From the NCBI RefSeq assembly GCF_002258315.1, contig NZ_NOYD01000001.1:186001-250000 (forward strand): a stretch of 64,000 nucleotides of DNA. The letters run 5' to 3'. This document shows positions 19,995 to 28,058 of this stretch, in pieces (the first letter of the stretch is position 1; each line of letters opens with the position of its first letter). The notes beneath the pieces were generated by a model. The model did no database searches and was not told the origin of the DNA. It saw only the letters and a list, made by a program, of their open reading frames with translations. The stretch is from Rhodococcus sp. 06-462-5. GTDB lineage: Bacteria; Actinomycetota; Actinomycetes; Mycobacteriales; Mycobacteriaceae. A program made the position numbers and the translations under genes.

Positions 19995-21269
19995 ATGTCA
20001 CTGGCTGGTAGTGGGTTTGCGTTGAGGCTGATCGCCTCGGTCGTTCTACTTCTCGGGTCCGCGTCGCTCGTGAGTGTTCCTGTTGCACAAGCAGATCCGG
20101 GACCCGGCTCACCGGTTCCGGCCGACGATCCGTTCTACGATTGGGACGGCGGCCTGGACGTCTCCCCGGGAACGGTGTTGCGGTCGAGGCCCATGACGTT
20201 CCGTACCCCCACCCAGCCGACGCCGATCACGGGTAGCCAGGTTCTCTACAGAACTACCGACCAGCAGGGCGACGGGGTCGTCACCGTCGCCACAGTGCTG
20301 CGGCCCCTGGTGCCCGGGCCGACGCGGATCGTCTCGTACCACATGGCCTACGACGCCCTCGGCTCCCAGTGCAATCCCTCGTACACCCTCAGTGGCGGGT
20401 CCACGAGCCCCATTGCCGGCGCGGAACAGGCGGTCATCGCGGGCTACCTCGCAGCGGGCTACACCGTCGTCGTACCGGATTACGAGGGTGAGGAGCTCGA
20501 GTGGACGATCGGGCGGCAGTCGGGCTACGCAGCTCTGGACGGTATTCGTGCGGCTCAGTCCTTCTTACAGCTTCCGTCGGGCACGCCCGTCGGCATGGTC
20601 GGGTACTCCGGGGGATCCGTGCCGACGCAGTGGGGTGCCGAGATTGCCCCTGCGTACGCACCCGAGCTGAATCTCGTCGGGGTGGCGGCCGGCGGGCTAC
20701 CGGTCGACCTGGCTCACAACCTGCCGTACGTCAGCGGTAACAAGCAGTGGGCGGGTGTCATCCCGGCACTGATCGTCGCTTACGAACGTGCATACGGCCT
20801 CGACCTGAACAGTTTCATCTCCGACTACGGCCTCGAGGTGATCGATCAGGTCGATCAGGAGTGCATTGCCCAGTTCGCCGACGACTACCCGACACTCACC
20901 GACGCCTCGATGGTCAAGGCCCCGTACAACTCCCTGCTGGACGTACCCGAGGTGGTGGCGGCGATCGACGACAACATCATGGGCAGTCAGGGCACTCCGC
21001 GGACGCCGATGTTTCTCGCTGTCGGGCACGCCGATCCGATCGGCGACACCGTCATGATCACCGCCGACGTGCAGGGGCTTGCGTACGGGTACTGCGGCCG
21101 AGGCGTCGACGTGCAGTACGCGCAGTACGACGGCTTGACGCACAGCGAAGCCTTCCCGGTGTTCGAGGCGCAGAGTCTGCAGTTCCTGGCAGAGCGATTT
21201 GCCGGTGGGCCGACGCCCAGCAACTGTGCGACCATCCCGCCCGGAAACAGCCTGGCACCGACTCCGTAG
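19995..21269 (+). CDS. Secreted lipase (LIP family, alpha/beta hydrolase)
   Basis: 424 residues from ATG 19995. A signal peptide (about 1-33, ending AQADP) marks an exported protein. The family core is seen in RIVSYHMAYDAL, VVVPDYEGEE and the nucleophile elbow GYSGG (about 197-201). The acid and histidine are likely in VGHADPIGD (about 343-351) and GLTHSEAF (about 378-385). This matches the fungal-type secretory lipase family common in mycolic-acid bacteria. It would hydrolyse lipid esters outside the cell; the exact substrate is unknown. Confidence 0.88.
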   Translation: MSLAGSGFALRLIASVVLLLGSASLVSVPVAQADPGPGSPVPADDPFYDWDGGLDVSPGTVLRSRPMTFRTPTQPTPITGSQVLYRTTDQQGDGVVTVATVLRPLVPGPTRIVSYHMAYDALGSQCNPSYTLSGGSTSPIAGAEQAVIAGYLAAGYTVVVPDYEGEELEWTIGRQSGYAALDGIRAAQSFLQLPSGTPVGMVGYSGGSVPTQWGAEIAPAYAPELNLVGVAAGGLPVDLAHNLPYVSGNKQWAGVIPALIVAYERAYGLDLNSFISDYGLEVIDQVDQECIAQFADDYPTLTDASMVKAPYNSLLDVPEVVAAIDDNIMGSQGTPRTPMFLAVGHADPIGDTVMITADVQGLAYGYCGRGVDVQYAQYDGLTHSEAFPVFEAQSLQFLAERFAGGPTPSNCATIPPGNSLAPTP

Positions 21270-21288
21270 TACGAACCCGCGTGGTCTT

Positions 21289-21714
21289 TCAGATCGCGCC
21301 CAGATCGGCCGAAAGCCAATGTTCCGGCTGAAGGTAGAACACCACGTTCTCTTCGTGCTCGCTGTCGGCCATTTCGAGATAGCCGTCGACCTTCTCCGGC
21401 GGTAGGTAGCGCGCAGCCATGGCGCGTAGTAGCTCCGGCGTGCTCGGCTCTTCGCGCGCAACCGGTCCCTCGACCGACACGTATCTGATGGTCGGATTCG
21501 TCTGCTCGATCATGAGCGTGAAACGCCTTGCAGCCCTGATCGATTCGGCTTTCCTGGACGTCTTTCCGGTGAGAACCCAGGCCTGGCCACCAGGTGTGTA
21601 GTCGTACCAGATGGGGACGGTCAACGGACCGCGATCCGGGCCCGCGGAGACGGACAGCGCGGCGACGTGAGACTCGGCCAGAAATTCTTCGCGTTCTGCC
21701 TTCGACAGTGCCAT
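21289..21714 (-). CDS. Pyridoxamine 5'-phosphate oxidase-fold (PPOX/FDOR) protein
   Basis: 141 residues from ATG 21714. A split beta-barrel flavin/F420-binding pattern is visible: LTVPIWYDYTPGG near the N-terminus and SKAESIRAARRFTLMIEQ typical of small PPOX-class proteins. Such proteins bind FMN, F420 or heme; the cofactor cannot be told from sequence alone. It converges with the lipase gene, only 19 bp separating the stops, and is not obviously co-transcribed with a partner. Confidence 0.8.
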   Translation of the reverse strand: MALSKAEREEFLAESHVAALSVSAGPDRGPLTVPIWYDYTPGGQAWVLTGKTSRKAESIRAARRFTLMIEQTNPTIRYVSVEGPVAREEPSTPELLRAMAARYLPPEKVDGYLEMADSEHEENVVFYLQPEHWLSADLGAI

Positions 21715-21780
21715 GACACAACCGTAGGACTTTCGCAGGCCGAGTTCCAGACCTGCGACGCACCCTCGGGCCGGGTGATG

Positions 21781-23040
21781 TCAGGGCGTCCTGGTCGAGA
21801 CGCCCGGCATCAGTACTCGCAGCACACCGGTGACGACGTCCGACGCGGTTTCGGTGGGACGCGTCAGGCATCGGAAGAGAACGTTGTTGGTCAGCATGAT
21901 CGCCACCTCGGGTGCGGGTGCCTCGTCGCTGAACACACCGGTTTCGCGTCCGCGTTCGAGGATGGGGACGACGGCAGCGGGGAGGTAGAGGTTCTCGATC
22001 ACGGTCGTGATCGTGCTCGGCTGCTGGAACTGCTCGAAGCTCAGGGCGAGGAGCATCCCCGAGCTCATCGCCCGGTTGTCGATCACGAAGTCCCCCAGCG
22101 AGATCAGGGTCCGCTGCAGTGCGACGGCGGGCTCGATGCCGAGGCGTTCGTCGGCGCGGCGCAACCGTAGGACGCGATCGAACTCGGGTTTCAGTGCGGC
22201 GACGATGATGTCGACCTTGCTGGGAAACAGGCGGCGAAGATCCTCGACCCGGATCTTCGCCGCTGCGGCGATGTCGGCGAGCGTGACCAGGAAGTATCCG
22301 TTGTCGAGGAAGAGTGCTTCCGTAGCCGCGATGACGTCGGCCTCGAGATCCGGGCGAAGGGAAGCGGCACCCTCGAGCGCGTCGACGGGGTCGGGTTCCG
22401 GTGCATTCCGATCGGAATGCACCGGGTCGATGGCCCACCGCAGGATCGAGGTGACGCCGTCGGATACCTCGCCCGTGGAAACCGAACCGGGCGTGAGCAT
22501 CTCACGGAGCGCGTAGCCGTCGAGGAGTGCGCCCAGTGCAGTGGACAGGGACGTCAACGACAACGGCCGACGCACGGACCCACCCTGGGCCTGGATCGCC
22601 TGACCCACCACGGTGCGGAAATCTGCATCGAGGCGTTCGAATTCCGGGGTGACTGCCTTGCGGGCTCCGTCGTGGTCGGCTGCGAACAGGACGGCGATGA
22701 GTCGGCGCCGCATCAATCCCGACGTCAGGTCGTCGAACAGGGCCGACACCGGCGCAGCCGCGTCGCGCCATCCCGTCGGAGGGTCGGTGGGCGCGACGGT
22801 TCCGGAGTAGTTGACGGTGAGGTTGTCCAGCAGATCCGCGACGAACGCCTCTTTGCCCCCGGAGCCACCGCTGCGTGAGTTGCCGGGGTAGGCGTTGTGA
22901 AAGGTCTGATGGGACAGACCGGCACCGTCGACGACGGCCGCGATGGAGAGCGATCGCGCCAGATCGGTGGTGTCGAGTTCGTCCAGCAGCCGATAGCCGG
23001 TCCGAAGGAACTGCTCGCGCGGGGTCGGCTTGGTGTTCAA
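21781..23040 (-). CDS. Tandem TetR-like regulator
   Basis: 419 residues, about twice the usual TetR length, from TTG 23040 preceded by GAGGCGG. The first half has a divergent N-terminal HTH (LSIAAVVDGAGLSHQTFHNAY) and a TetR C-terminal region. The second half starts near residue 215 with a second HTH (FLVTLADIAAAAKIRVEDLRR) and its own ligand-binding region. A single chain may therefore act as a pseudo-dimer. It is divergent from the LuxR-type gene at 23267. Target and ligand are unknown. Confidence 0.82.
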   Translation of the reverse strand: MNTKPTPREQFLRTGYRLLDELDTTDLARSLSIAAVVDGAGLSHQTFHNAYPGNSRSGGSGGKEAFVADLLDNLTVNYSGTVAPTDPPTGWRDAAAPVSALFDDLTSGLMRRRLIAVLFAADHDGARKAVTPEFERLDADFRTVVGQAIQAQGGSVRRPLSLTSLSTALGALLDGYALREMLTPGSVSTGEVSDGVTSILRWAIDPVHSDRNAPEPDPVDALEGAASLRPDLEADVIAATEALFLDNGYFLVTLADIAAAAKIRVEDLRRLFPSKVDIIVAALKPEFDRVLRLRRADERLGIEPAVALQRTLISLGDFVIDNRAMSSGMLLALSFEQFQQPSTITTVIENLYLPAAVVPILERGRETGVFSDEAPAPEVAIMLTNNVLFRCLTRPTETASDVVTGVLRVLMPGVSTRTP

Positions 23041-23121
23041 CGACTACCGCCTCTACAGACTGCACAGCACCGGAATGGACCTCGAACCATAGCAATCCGA
23101 TGTGTTGCGCGCATGGTTTAC

Positions 23122-23145
23122 AACCAACTACATCGGGAGTTAGTT
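23122..23145. promoter_or_regulatory. Possible operator in the TetR/LuxR intergenic region
   Basis: AACCAACT and AGTTAGTT form an inverted repeat (7 of 8 pairs) around 8 bp, in the 226-bp region between the divergent tandem-TetR and LuxR genes. No other convincing promoter element was seen there. Confidence 0.3.
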
Positions 23146-23266
23146 CGAACCCTCTAATCGATAACGTACTCGAATTGGTTTGTGTTGCAGGGGATTCGCA
23201 GGCCGTGGTCAGATTCACATCCAGCCGAGGGATCGTATTGTCGGCCGATATCGCGAGGAGGCACAC

Positions 23267-23629
23267 ATGGTGTTGATCGGTCATCGACCCCCCGTACAGC
23301 CGCGAGTGCTGGCACCGCTCGGCACCAGACAGCCGGTGACGCGTTCCGCGCACCCTGCAGCGCGGGTGCAGAGCCCACCGCCGCAGGCTGTGCCGGTGTA
23401 CGCATCCCCAGGATTGACCGAGCGTGAGGTCACCGTCCTGAAGGCTTGGCTGGACTGCGACTCCAAAGTCGACGTCGGGGCCCGTCTTCACATCGCGCTG
23501 GGAACCGTCAACACGCATCTGACGCGAATCCGCGACAAATACTCCCGCGTGGGTAGAGCTGCTCCCACGAAGGCGGCATTGGTCGCCCGGGCACTGCAGG
23601 ACGGCATCGTGACGCTCGACGACCTCTGA
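23267..23629 (+). CDS. Small LuxR-type HTH protein without a sensor domain
   Basis: 120 residues from ATG 23267, chosen because GAGGAGG lies at ideal distance; longer frames lack a ribosome site. The first 50 residues are Pro/Arg-rich and low complexity. The rest is a LuxR/GerE helix-turn-helix: LTEREVTVLKAWL, then VGARLHIALGTVNTHLTRI. There is no receiver, autoinducer or NTPase domain, so it probably acts as a stand-alone DNA binder. Its partner and targets are not evident. Confidence 0.82.
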   Translation: MVLIGHRPPVQPRVLAPLGTRQPVTRSAHPAARVQSPPPQAVPVYASPGLTEREVTVLKAWLDCDSKVDVGARLHIALGTVNTHLTRIRDKYSRVGRAAPTKAALVARALQDGIVTLDDL

Positions 23630-23703
23630 GCGTTGTGAGCGGAAATTCGACCCCTGCTACGAGCCCGGAGTGGAGCCTGCGCAACGACCGAGGGCACTGC
23701 CGC

Positions 23704-24375
23704 TCACCTGGTGCGCAGCACCAACTCTGTCGGATGAGCGTCGGCGGGCGTATCGATGGCGTTGCGTACTGCACGGGCAACGGTGCTGGGCTGCAGGAAC
23801 TTCGAGCCGTCGTATTCCCCACCCTCATGTGCGACGATCTCGCGCTGCATCTCGGTATCGATCCGTCCGGGATGAATCGAGGTCACGCGAAGGGTCGGCT
23901 CCTCCAGTCGCAGTGCATCCCCGAAGGCCCGTAGCGCGAACTTGCTCGCCGCGTAGCCGCCCCAACCGGGGTTCGCGCGAATGCCGGCACCCGAATTGAT
24001 CAGCACCACATGGCCGTTGGCCTTTCGTAGCGCCGGAAGGAGCAGCCGAGTCAGCTCGACGACGGCGATGACGTTCACCTCGTACTGTCGCCGCCAGTCC
24101 TCCGCCGTCGACTCCTCGACGGTCCCCAGCGCCGCGACTCCGGCGTTGTGCACCAACACGTCCAGAGAATCGATGCCCGACGCGGCCGCCGCCACCGCGT
24201 CGGGATCGGTCAGTTCCACCGGCCACGGGGTGGCTTCTGCCAGTTCCGACGAGATGGACTCGAGAGACTCGGCCGATCGTCCGCCGAGCAGGACGTGGTG
24301 ATCCGGGGCGAGCAATCGGGCGATATGGGCTCCGAGCCCACGGCTTGCCCCGGTCACCAACGCAGTACGAGTCAT
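23704..24375 (-). CDS. Short-chain dehydrogenase/reductase
   Basis: 223 residues, classical SDR. The cofactor loop is TGASRGLG (8-15), the structural motif is NAG near 77, and the active site has Ser in LINSGAG with YAASK about 13 residues later. The PGRID block follows. It is 13 bp downstream of the DinB-like gene on the same strand. The substrate is unknown. Confidence 0.9.
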   Translation of the reverse strand: MTRTALVTGASRGLGAHIARLLAPDHHVLLGGRSAESLESISSELAEATPWPVELTDPDAVAAAASGIDSLDVLVHNAGVAALGTVEESTAEDWRRQYEVNVIAVVELTRLLLPALRKANGHVVLINSGAGIRANPGWGGYAASKFALRAFGDALRLEEPTLRVTSIHPGRIDTEMQREIVAHEGGEYDGSKFLQPSTVARAVRNAIDTPADAHPTELVLRTR

Positions 24376-24388
24376 GCAGCCAGACTAA

Positions 24389-24904
24389 CTAGAAGCTCAT
24401 CCCCGCCTCGGATGCCCAGGTCTGGGTGGTGTTCGCTCCGTCGAGTTCCTCGCGAATGATGTCGGCATGTCCCGCGTGCTGGGAGATCTCGCGCAGGATG
24501 TGCAGCACCGTGAATCGTGCGCTCTGCCAGATGCGTTCGGGTGCCCAGGGTGCGGTCGGGACCGGGACGGACAGATTCAGATCCAACGTCGCCAGGGCAT
24601 CGCTGGTCGAGCGCGCCACCTCTTCCCATTCGGCGATCAGCCCTGCGACGGTTTCGTCGTCCGCCATGACGTACTCGCCGCCGGCGGACTCCATGTCGAA
24701 CTGGGCCGTCTCGTCCAGGTCTGCGATCACCTTCATCCAGTGCCGCTCGTTGCTGATCACGTGATGCAGCAGTCCGCCGAGAGTCAGTTCGCTGACGGTC
24801 GTGCGGGCGCGCGCCTGCTCGTCGTCGATTCCGCGGACGGTGATGAGGAAGTTCGCGCGCTGTTCGTCGAGCATCTTGGTGATGTCGGTGTTTTCGTTGG
24901 TCAT
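24389..24904 (-). CDS. DinB-family (DUF664) protein
   Basis: 171 residues from ATG 24904 with a strong AGGAGG 6 nt upstream. A four-helix DinB fold is indicated by LLHHVISNERHWM (about 45-57) and LREISQHAGHADIIREELDG (about 136-155), supplying the histidines that bind a divalent metal. Actinobacterial members are often mycothiol-dependent transferases, but nothing here proves that. It is probably co-transcribed with the downstream SDR. Confidence 0.87.
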   Translation of the reverse strand: MTNENTDITKMLDEQRANFLITVRGIDDEQARARTTVSELTLGGLLHHVISNERHWMKVIADLDETAQFDMESAGGEYVMADDETVAGLIAEWEEVARSTSDALATLDLNLSVPVPTAPWAPERIWQSARFTVLHILREISQHAGHADIIREELDGANTTQTWASEAGMSF

Positions 24905-24945
24905 TGTTTCCTCCTGGGTGGGCTGGTGAAACCCACACTAGGAAC

Positions 24946-24972
24946 AATCGAGGTCATGTTCGGTCCTCGATT
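24946..24972. promoter_or_regulatory. Inverted repeat upstream of glucosylglycerate hydrolase
   Basis: AATCGAGG and CCTCGATT are perfect 8-bp arms around an 11-bp centre, 42 nt before the GgH start and 42 nt after the divergent DinB start. It may be an operator for one or both genes. Confidence 0.4.
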
Positions 24973-25013
24973 TCAAACGAGCGGAATCTCGCGCGCGGAC
25001 GCAAACTGTCTGC

Positions 25014-26351
25014 ATGGGCGATCGAGGTTTCACTTCCACGCAGTTGGCGGCGCGCGCGGCATATCTGCTCAGGGGCAACGACCTGGGCACCATGACCAGC
25101 GCGGCCCCGCGACTGTATCCGCACATGTGGAGCTGGGATGCGGCGTTCGTCTCGGTCGGGCTGGCTCCGCTGAGCGTGGAGCGGGCCGTGGTGGAGATGG
25201 ACACCTTGCTCTCCGCGCAGTGGAAGAACGGGATGATCCCGCACATCGTCTTCGCCAACGGCGTCGACGGCTACTTCCCCGGTCCTGCGCGGTGGGCGAC
25301 CGGCACGCTCGCGTCGCACGCACCGATGAGCCCGCAGACCTCGGGGATCACCCAACCGCCGGTGCACGCGATCGCGGTGCAACGCATCCTCGATCATTCC
25401 AAGCGCCACGGACGTACGACGCGTGCCGTCGCCGAGGAATTCCTCGACCGCCGCTGGGGTGATCTGGTGCGGTGGCATCGCTGGCTCGCTCAGGCCCGCG
25501 ATGTCGACGACAACGGACGGATCGCGGTCTTCCACGGCTGGGAGTCGGGGATGGACAATTCGCCTCGTTGGGATTCGGCCTACGCCAATGTGGTTCCCGG
25601 AGAGATGGATCCGTACTTCCGAGAGGACAAGGCGGTGATCTCCGACGCCTCCCAGCGGCCGAGCAATCTCGAGTACGACCGCTACATCTGGCTGGTGGAG
25701 GAGATGAAGCAGGTCGGGTACGACGACGATGCATTGAAGACGAAGATGAGCTTCGCCGTCGAGGATGTCTTCGTCAGCGCCATCTTCGCGGTGGCATGCG
25801 ATGTGCTCGCGACCATCGGCGAGGACCATTCGCGTCCCCACTCCGATGTTCGGGAGCTGCGTTCGTGGGCGGAGAAGTTCCGCAAGGGAGTCATCGCGAC
25901 GACGGACGCACGCTCCGGTGGCGCCCGCGACTTCGATCTACGGACGGGCCAGTGGATCGGCACCGAGACCATCGCGATGTTCGCACCGTTGCTGTGCGGC
26001 GGACTGCCCCGCGAGCAGGAGCGCAACCTGATTCGCATCTTCGAGGGCACCCGGTTCTGCGGGCATCCGGATCTGCGATATGCGGTCCCGCCGTCCACGT
26101 CCCCCGTGTCGAAGGACTTCCGTGCCCGTGAGTACTGGCGCGGACCGGTATGGCCGGTGATGACGTGGCTGTTCTCGTGGGCGTTCGCGCGTCGTGGTTG
26201 GTCGGAGCGGTCACTGTCGTTGCGCGACGAAGGCCTGCGCCAGGCCAGCGACGGCAGCTTCGCCGAGTACTACGAGCCGTTCACCGGCAAGCCGCTCGGC
26301 AGCATGCAGCAATCCTGGACGGCCGCGGCCGTGCTGGACTGGCTGGGGTAG
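25014..26351 (+). CDS. ggh: Glucosylglycerate hydrolase (GH63)
   Basis: 445 residues forming an (alpha/alpha)6-type barrel. The sequence closely follows the mycobacterial enzyme as I recall it: LRGNDLGTM, YPHMWSWD, GITQPPVHAI, GWESGMDNSPRWD and SDGSFAEYYEPFTG. Asp181 and Glu418 fall where catalytic Asp182 and Glu419 were described in M. hassiacum GgH, and the length differs by one residue. It hydrolyses glucosylglycerate, a solute accumulated under nitrogen limitation, to glucose and glycerate. No ribosome site is clear before ATG 25014. No glucosylglycerate synthesis gene is nearby. Confidence 0.9.
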   Translation: MGDRGFTSTQLAARAAYLLRGNDLGTMTSAAPRLYPHMWSWDAAFVSVGLAPLSVERAVVEMDTLLSAQWKNGMIPHIVFANGVDGYFPGPARWATGTLASHAPMSPQTSGITQPPVHAIAVQRILDHSKRHGRTTRAVAEEFLDRRWGDLVRWHRWLAQARDVDDNGRIAVFHGWESGMDNSPRWDSAYANVVPGEMDPYFREDKAVISDASQRPSNLEYDRYIWLVEEMKQVGYDDDALKTKMSFAVEDVFVSAIFAVACDVLATIGEDHSRPHSDVRELRSWAEKFRKGVIATTDARSGGARDFDLRTGQWIGTETIAMFAPLLCGGLPREQERNLIRIFEGTRFCGHPDLRYAVPPSTSPVSKDFRAREYWRGPVWPVMTWLFSWAFARRGWSERSLSLRDEGLRQASDGSFAEYYEPFTGKPLGSMQQSWTAAAVLDWLG

Positions 26352-26360
26352 CGAGAAGGA

Positions 26361-27047
26361 TCAGCCGAGGTAGCTGTCGACAAGAGGGCCGACGACGTCG
26401 AACGAGGTGGCGTCGGGCACGAGGTACTTGGCGACGGTGCCGCAGACGAAGGGATGCCACGCGGAGCCGGAGTCGGTACCCAGGGACGAGACGGCGAGGA
26501 CGTTGCCGAAGTAGATGCCGGGCAGGTGGCGCTGGACGAGTTCGTCGTTGTGCGACGCGACGGCGAGCAGTTCCTCGACGTGGCTGCGATCGATCTCGTC
26601 GCCCATGGCTCCGAGCAGATCTGCGCCCTCGGCGCGGGCCCGGACCGGGTCGCTGTCGAGCAGCGTCAGTGCTCCGACGGTGACGCCCCGGTTCTGCAGT
26701 TCGACGGCGATGGCGTGGGCGAGAACTCCACCGAACGACATGCCCAGGAGGTGGACGGTGCCGTCGGTCTGAATGCGAACGATGTCGTCGGCGTACTGCG
26801 ACGCCAATGCTGCGAGGGACTCGGCACGCTCACCGGACGCGGGCACCTGGACGCCGTAGATCGGGCGCTCGTCGTCGACGTGAGGTGCCAGGCCTGCGTA
26901 GCAGTCCACCAGACCGACCAGGGGGTGGATGCAGAACACTGGGTCGAGGTGTCCGGCGGTTCGGATCGGCGCGATGGTCGGCACCGCATAGTCGGACGGG
27001 TCGAGTTCCGTGAGAGCCAGATGCGATAGATCGTTCACGACAGTCAT
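26361..27047 (-). CDS. Thioesterase-domain protein (alpha/beta hydrolase)
   Basis: 228 residues from ATG 27047, supported by GGAGGCG 5 nt upstream. The fold is that of non-ribosomal peptide/polyketide synthase thioesterases: FCIHPLVGL (oxyanion region), IYGVQVP, HLLGMSFGG with the nucleophile serine, LTLLDSDP with the acid, and a C-terminal SAWHPF histidine. It is free-standing with no synthase nearby, so it may act in trans on a carrier-protein-bound acyl chain. Its 3' end lies 9 bp past the GgH stop, in convergent orientation. Confidence 0.82.
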   Translation of the reverse strand: MTVVNDLSHLALTELDPSDYAVPTIAPIRTAGHLDPVFCIHPLVGLVDCYAGLAPHVDDERPIYGVQVPASGERAESLAALASQYADDIVRIQTDGTVHLLGMSFGGVLAHAIAVELQNRGVTVGALTLLDSDPVRARAEGADLLGAMGDEIDRSHVEELLAVASHNDELVQRHLPGIYFGNVLAVSSLGTDSGSAWHPFVCGTVAKYLVPDATSFDVVGPLVDSYLG

Positions 27048-27206
27048 GGGTGCGCCTCCGAGCCAAGAGATGTAGTTCGTGTTTTCATTGGGTTTGTTGG
27101 TGCCGACTCTGGGTATGTCGCAGTCGGCGTCGTGAGTGTTACCCACGTCTCATTACCGAAGACTCAATCACGTCTGTGGACAGAACGCATTAGTGACTGT
27201 TCACCA

Positions 27207-27235
27207 TTGAGTGCCCAGGTCCGGGCCCCTAATCT
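27207..27235 (+). promoter_or_regulatory. Promoter of the GH25 lysozyme gene
   Basis: TTGAGT (27207-27212), a 17-bp spacer and TAATCT (27230-27235) lie 7 nt before GTG 27243. This good sigma-A-type promoter implies a leaderless transcript. Confidence 0.68.
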
Positions 27236-27242
27236 CACCCGG

Positions 27243-27953
27243 GTGGTCTTCTCCCGCACGTCGCGTGCCCTGTTCGGATTGTTCTCGGCCGGTGTCATCG
27301 CCTGTGCTGCGCCCGGGGTCGCGTCGGCCGTTCCGCAGGGCCCGGACGTCTCGTCGTGGCAACACATCGACGGCACCGCGATCGATTGGCATGCGGTGAA
27401 GGCTGCAGGTCACGGATTCGCGATGGTCAAGGCCACCGAGGGTCTGGATTACGTCAACCCGTACTTCGTCGAGGACTCCATCGTCATGCGCACGGCGAAC
27501 GTGGCGCGCGGCGCGTACCACTACGCCGATGTGACGCTCTCACCCGAGTTGCAGGGCGCGTACTACTCGGCACTGGTGCTGGGCATCAACGGTCCGGGTG
27601 ATCTGCCGCCGGTGCTCGACCTCGAAGATGCCAAGGGGAGGTCGCCTGCCGAGGTGATCGACTGGACGCACCGGTACCTCGATACCGTCCAGACGCTGAC
27701 CGGCCGTCAGCCGATCATCTACACCTATCCGAACTTCTGGCGGACGGCGATGGCCGATACCCACGAGTTCAACGACTACCCGCTGTGGATCGCCGATTAC
27801 GACGAAGAGCTGGGCCCGCTGCCCGGCGGCTGGACGAACTGGCTGTTCTGGCAGTTCACCGACCGCGGCACCATTCCCGGAATCGACGGGCGTACCGACA
27901 TCAATCACTACGCGGGCACGCCGGAATCGCTGCGGACACTCGCTCGGTGGTGA
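27243..27953 (+). CDS. Secreted GH25 lysozyme
   Basis: 236 residues from GTG 27243, chosen because the promoter ends just upstream and because this start gives a clean signal peptide (about 1-28, ending ASAVP). The GH25 barrel starts GPDVSSWQ, with FAMVKATEG, PPVLDLED holding the catalytic Asp and Glu, LWIADY and a final WQFTDRG near the Asp/Asn closing strand. It would cut muramidase bonds in peptidoglycan, so a role in wall turnover or in attacking other bacteria is plausible. Confidence 0.92.
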   Translation: MVFSRTSRALFGLFSAGVIACAAPGVASAVPQGPDVSSWQHIDGTAIDWHAVKAAGHGFAMVKATEGLDYVNPYFVEDSIVMRTANVARGAYHYADVTLSPELQGAYYSALVLGINGPGDLPPVLDLEDAKGRSPAEVIDWTHRYLDTVQTLTGRQPIIYTYPNFWRTAMADTHEFNDYPLWIADYDEELGPLPGGWTNWLFWQFTDRGTIPGIDGRTDINHYAGTPESLRTLARW

Positions 27954-27999
27954 CGACCGTTCACCTGTACGTCTTGCCACCACACCGGTAGCGCGAAAA

Positions 28000-28030
28000 C
28001 GCCCGCAGTCGATCGTCTCGACTACGGGCG
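28000..28030 (-). terminator. Hairpin between lysozyme and phoX
   Basis: CGCCCG/CGGGCG and AGTCGA/TCGACT form a two-part stem with a small loop. On the minus strand it is followed by TTTT, so it mainly terminates phoX; the lysozyme gene converges on it. Confidence 0.72.
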
Positions 28031-28058
28031 CCTTCGGTTCACTGCCGATCCTGAACTA

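Noticed and set aside
23636-23707. GTGAGCGG...CCGCTCAC as a terminator for the LuxR-type gene
   Set aside because: Only 8 bp of stem with a 56-nt loop, overlapping the SDR stop, and no T tract; too weak to call.
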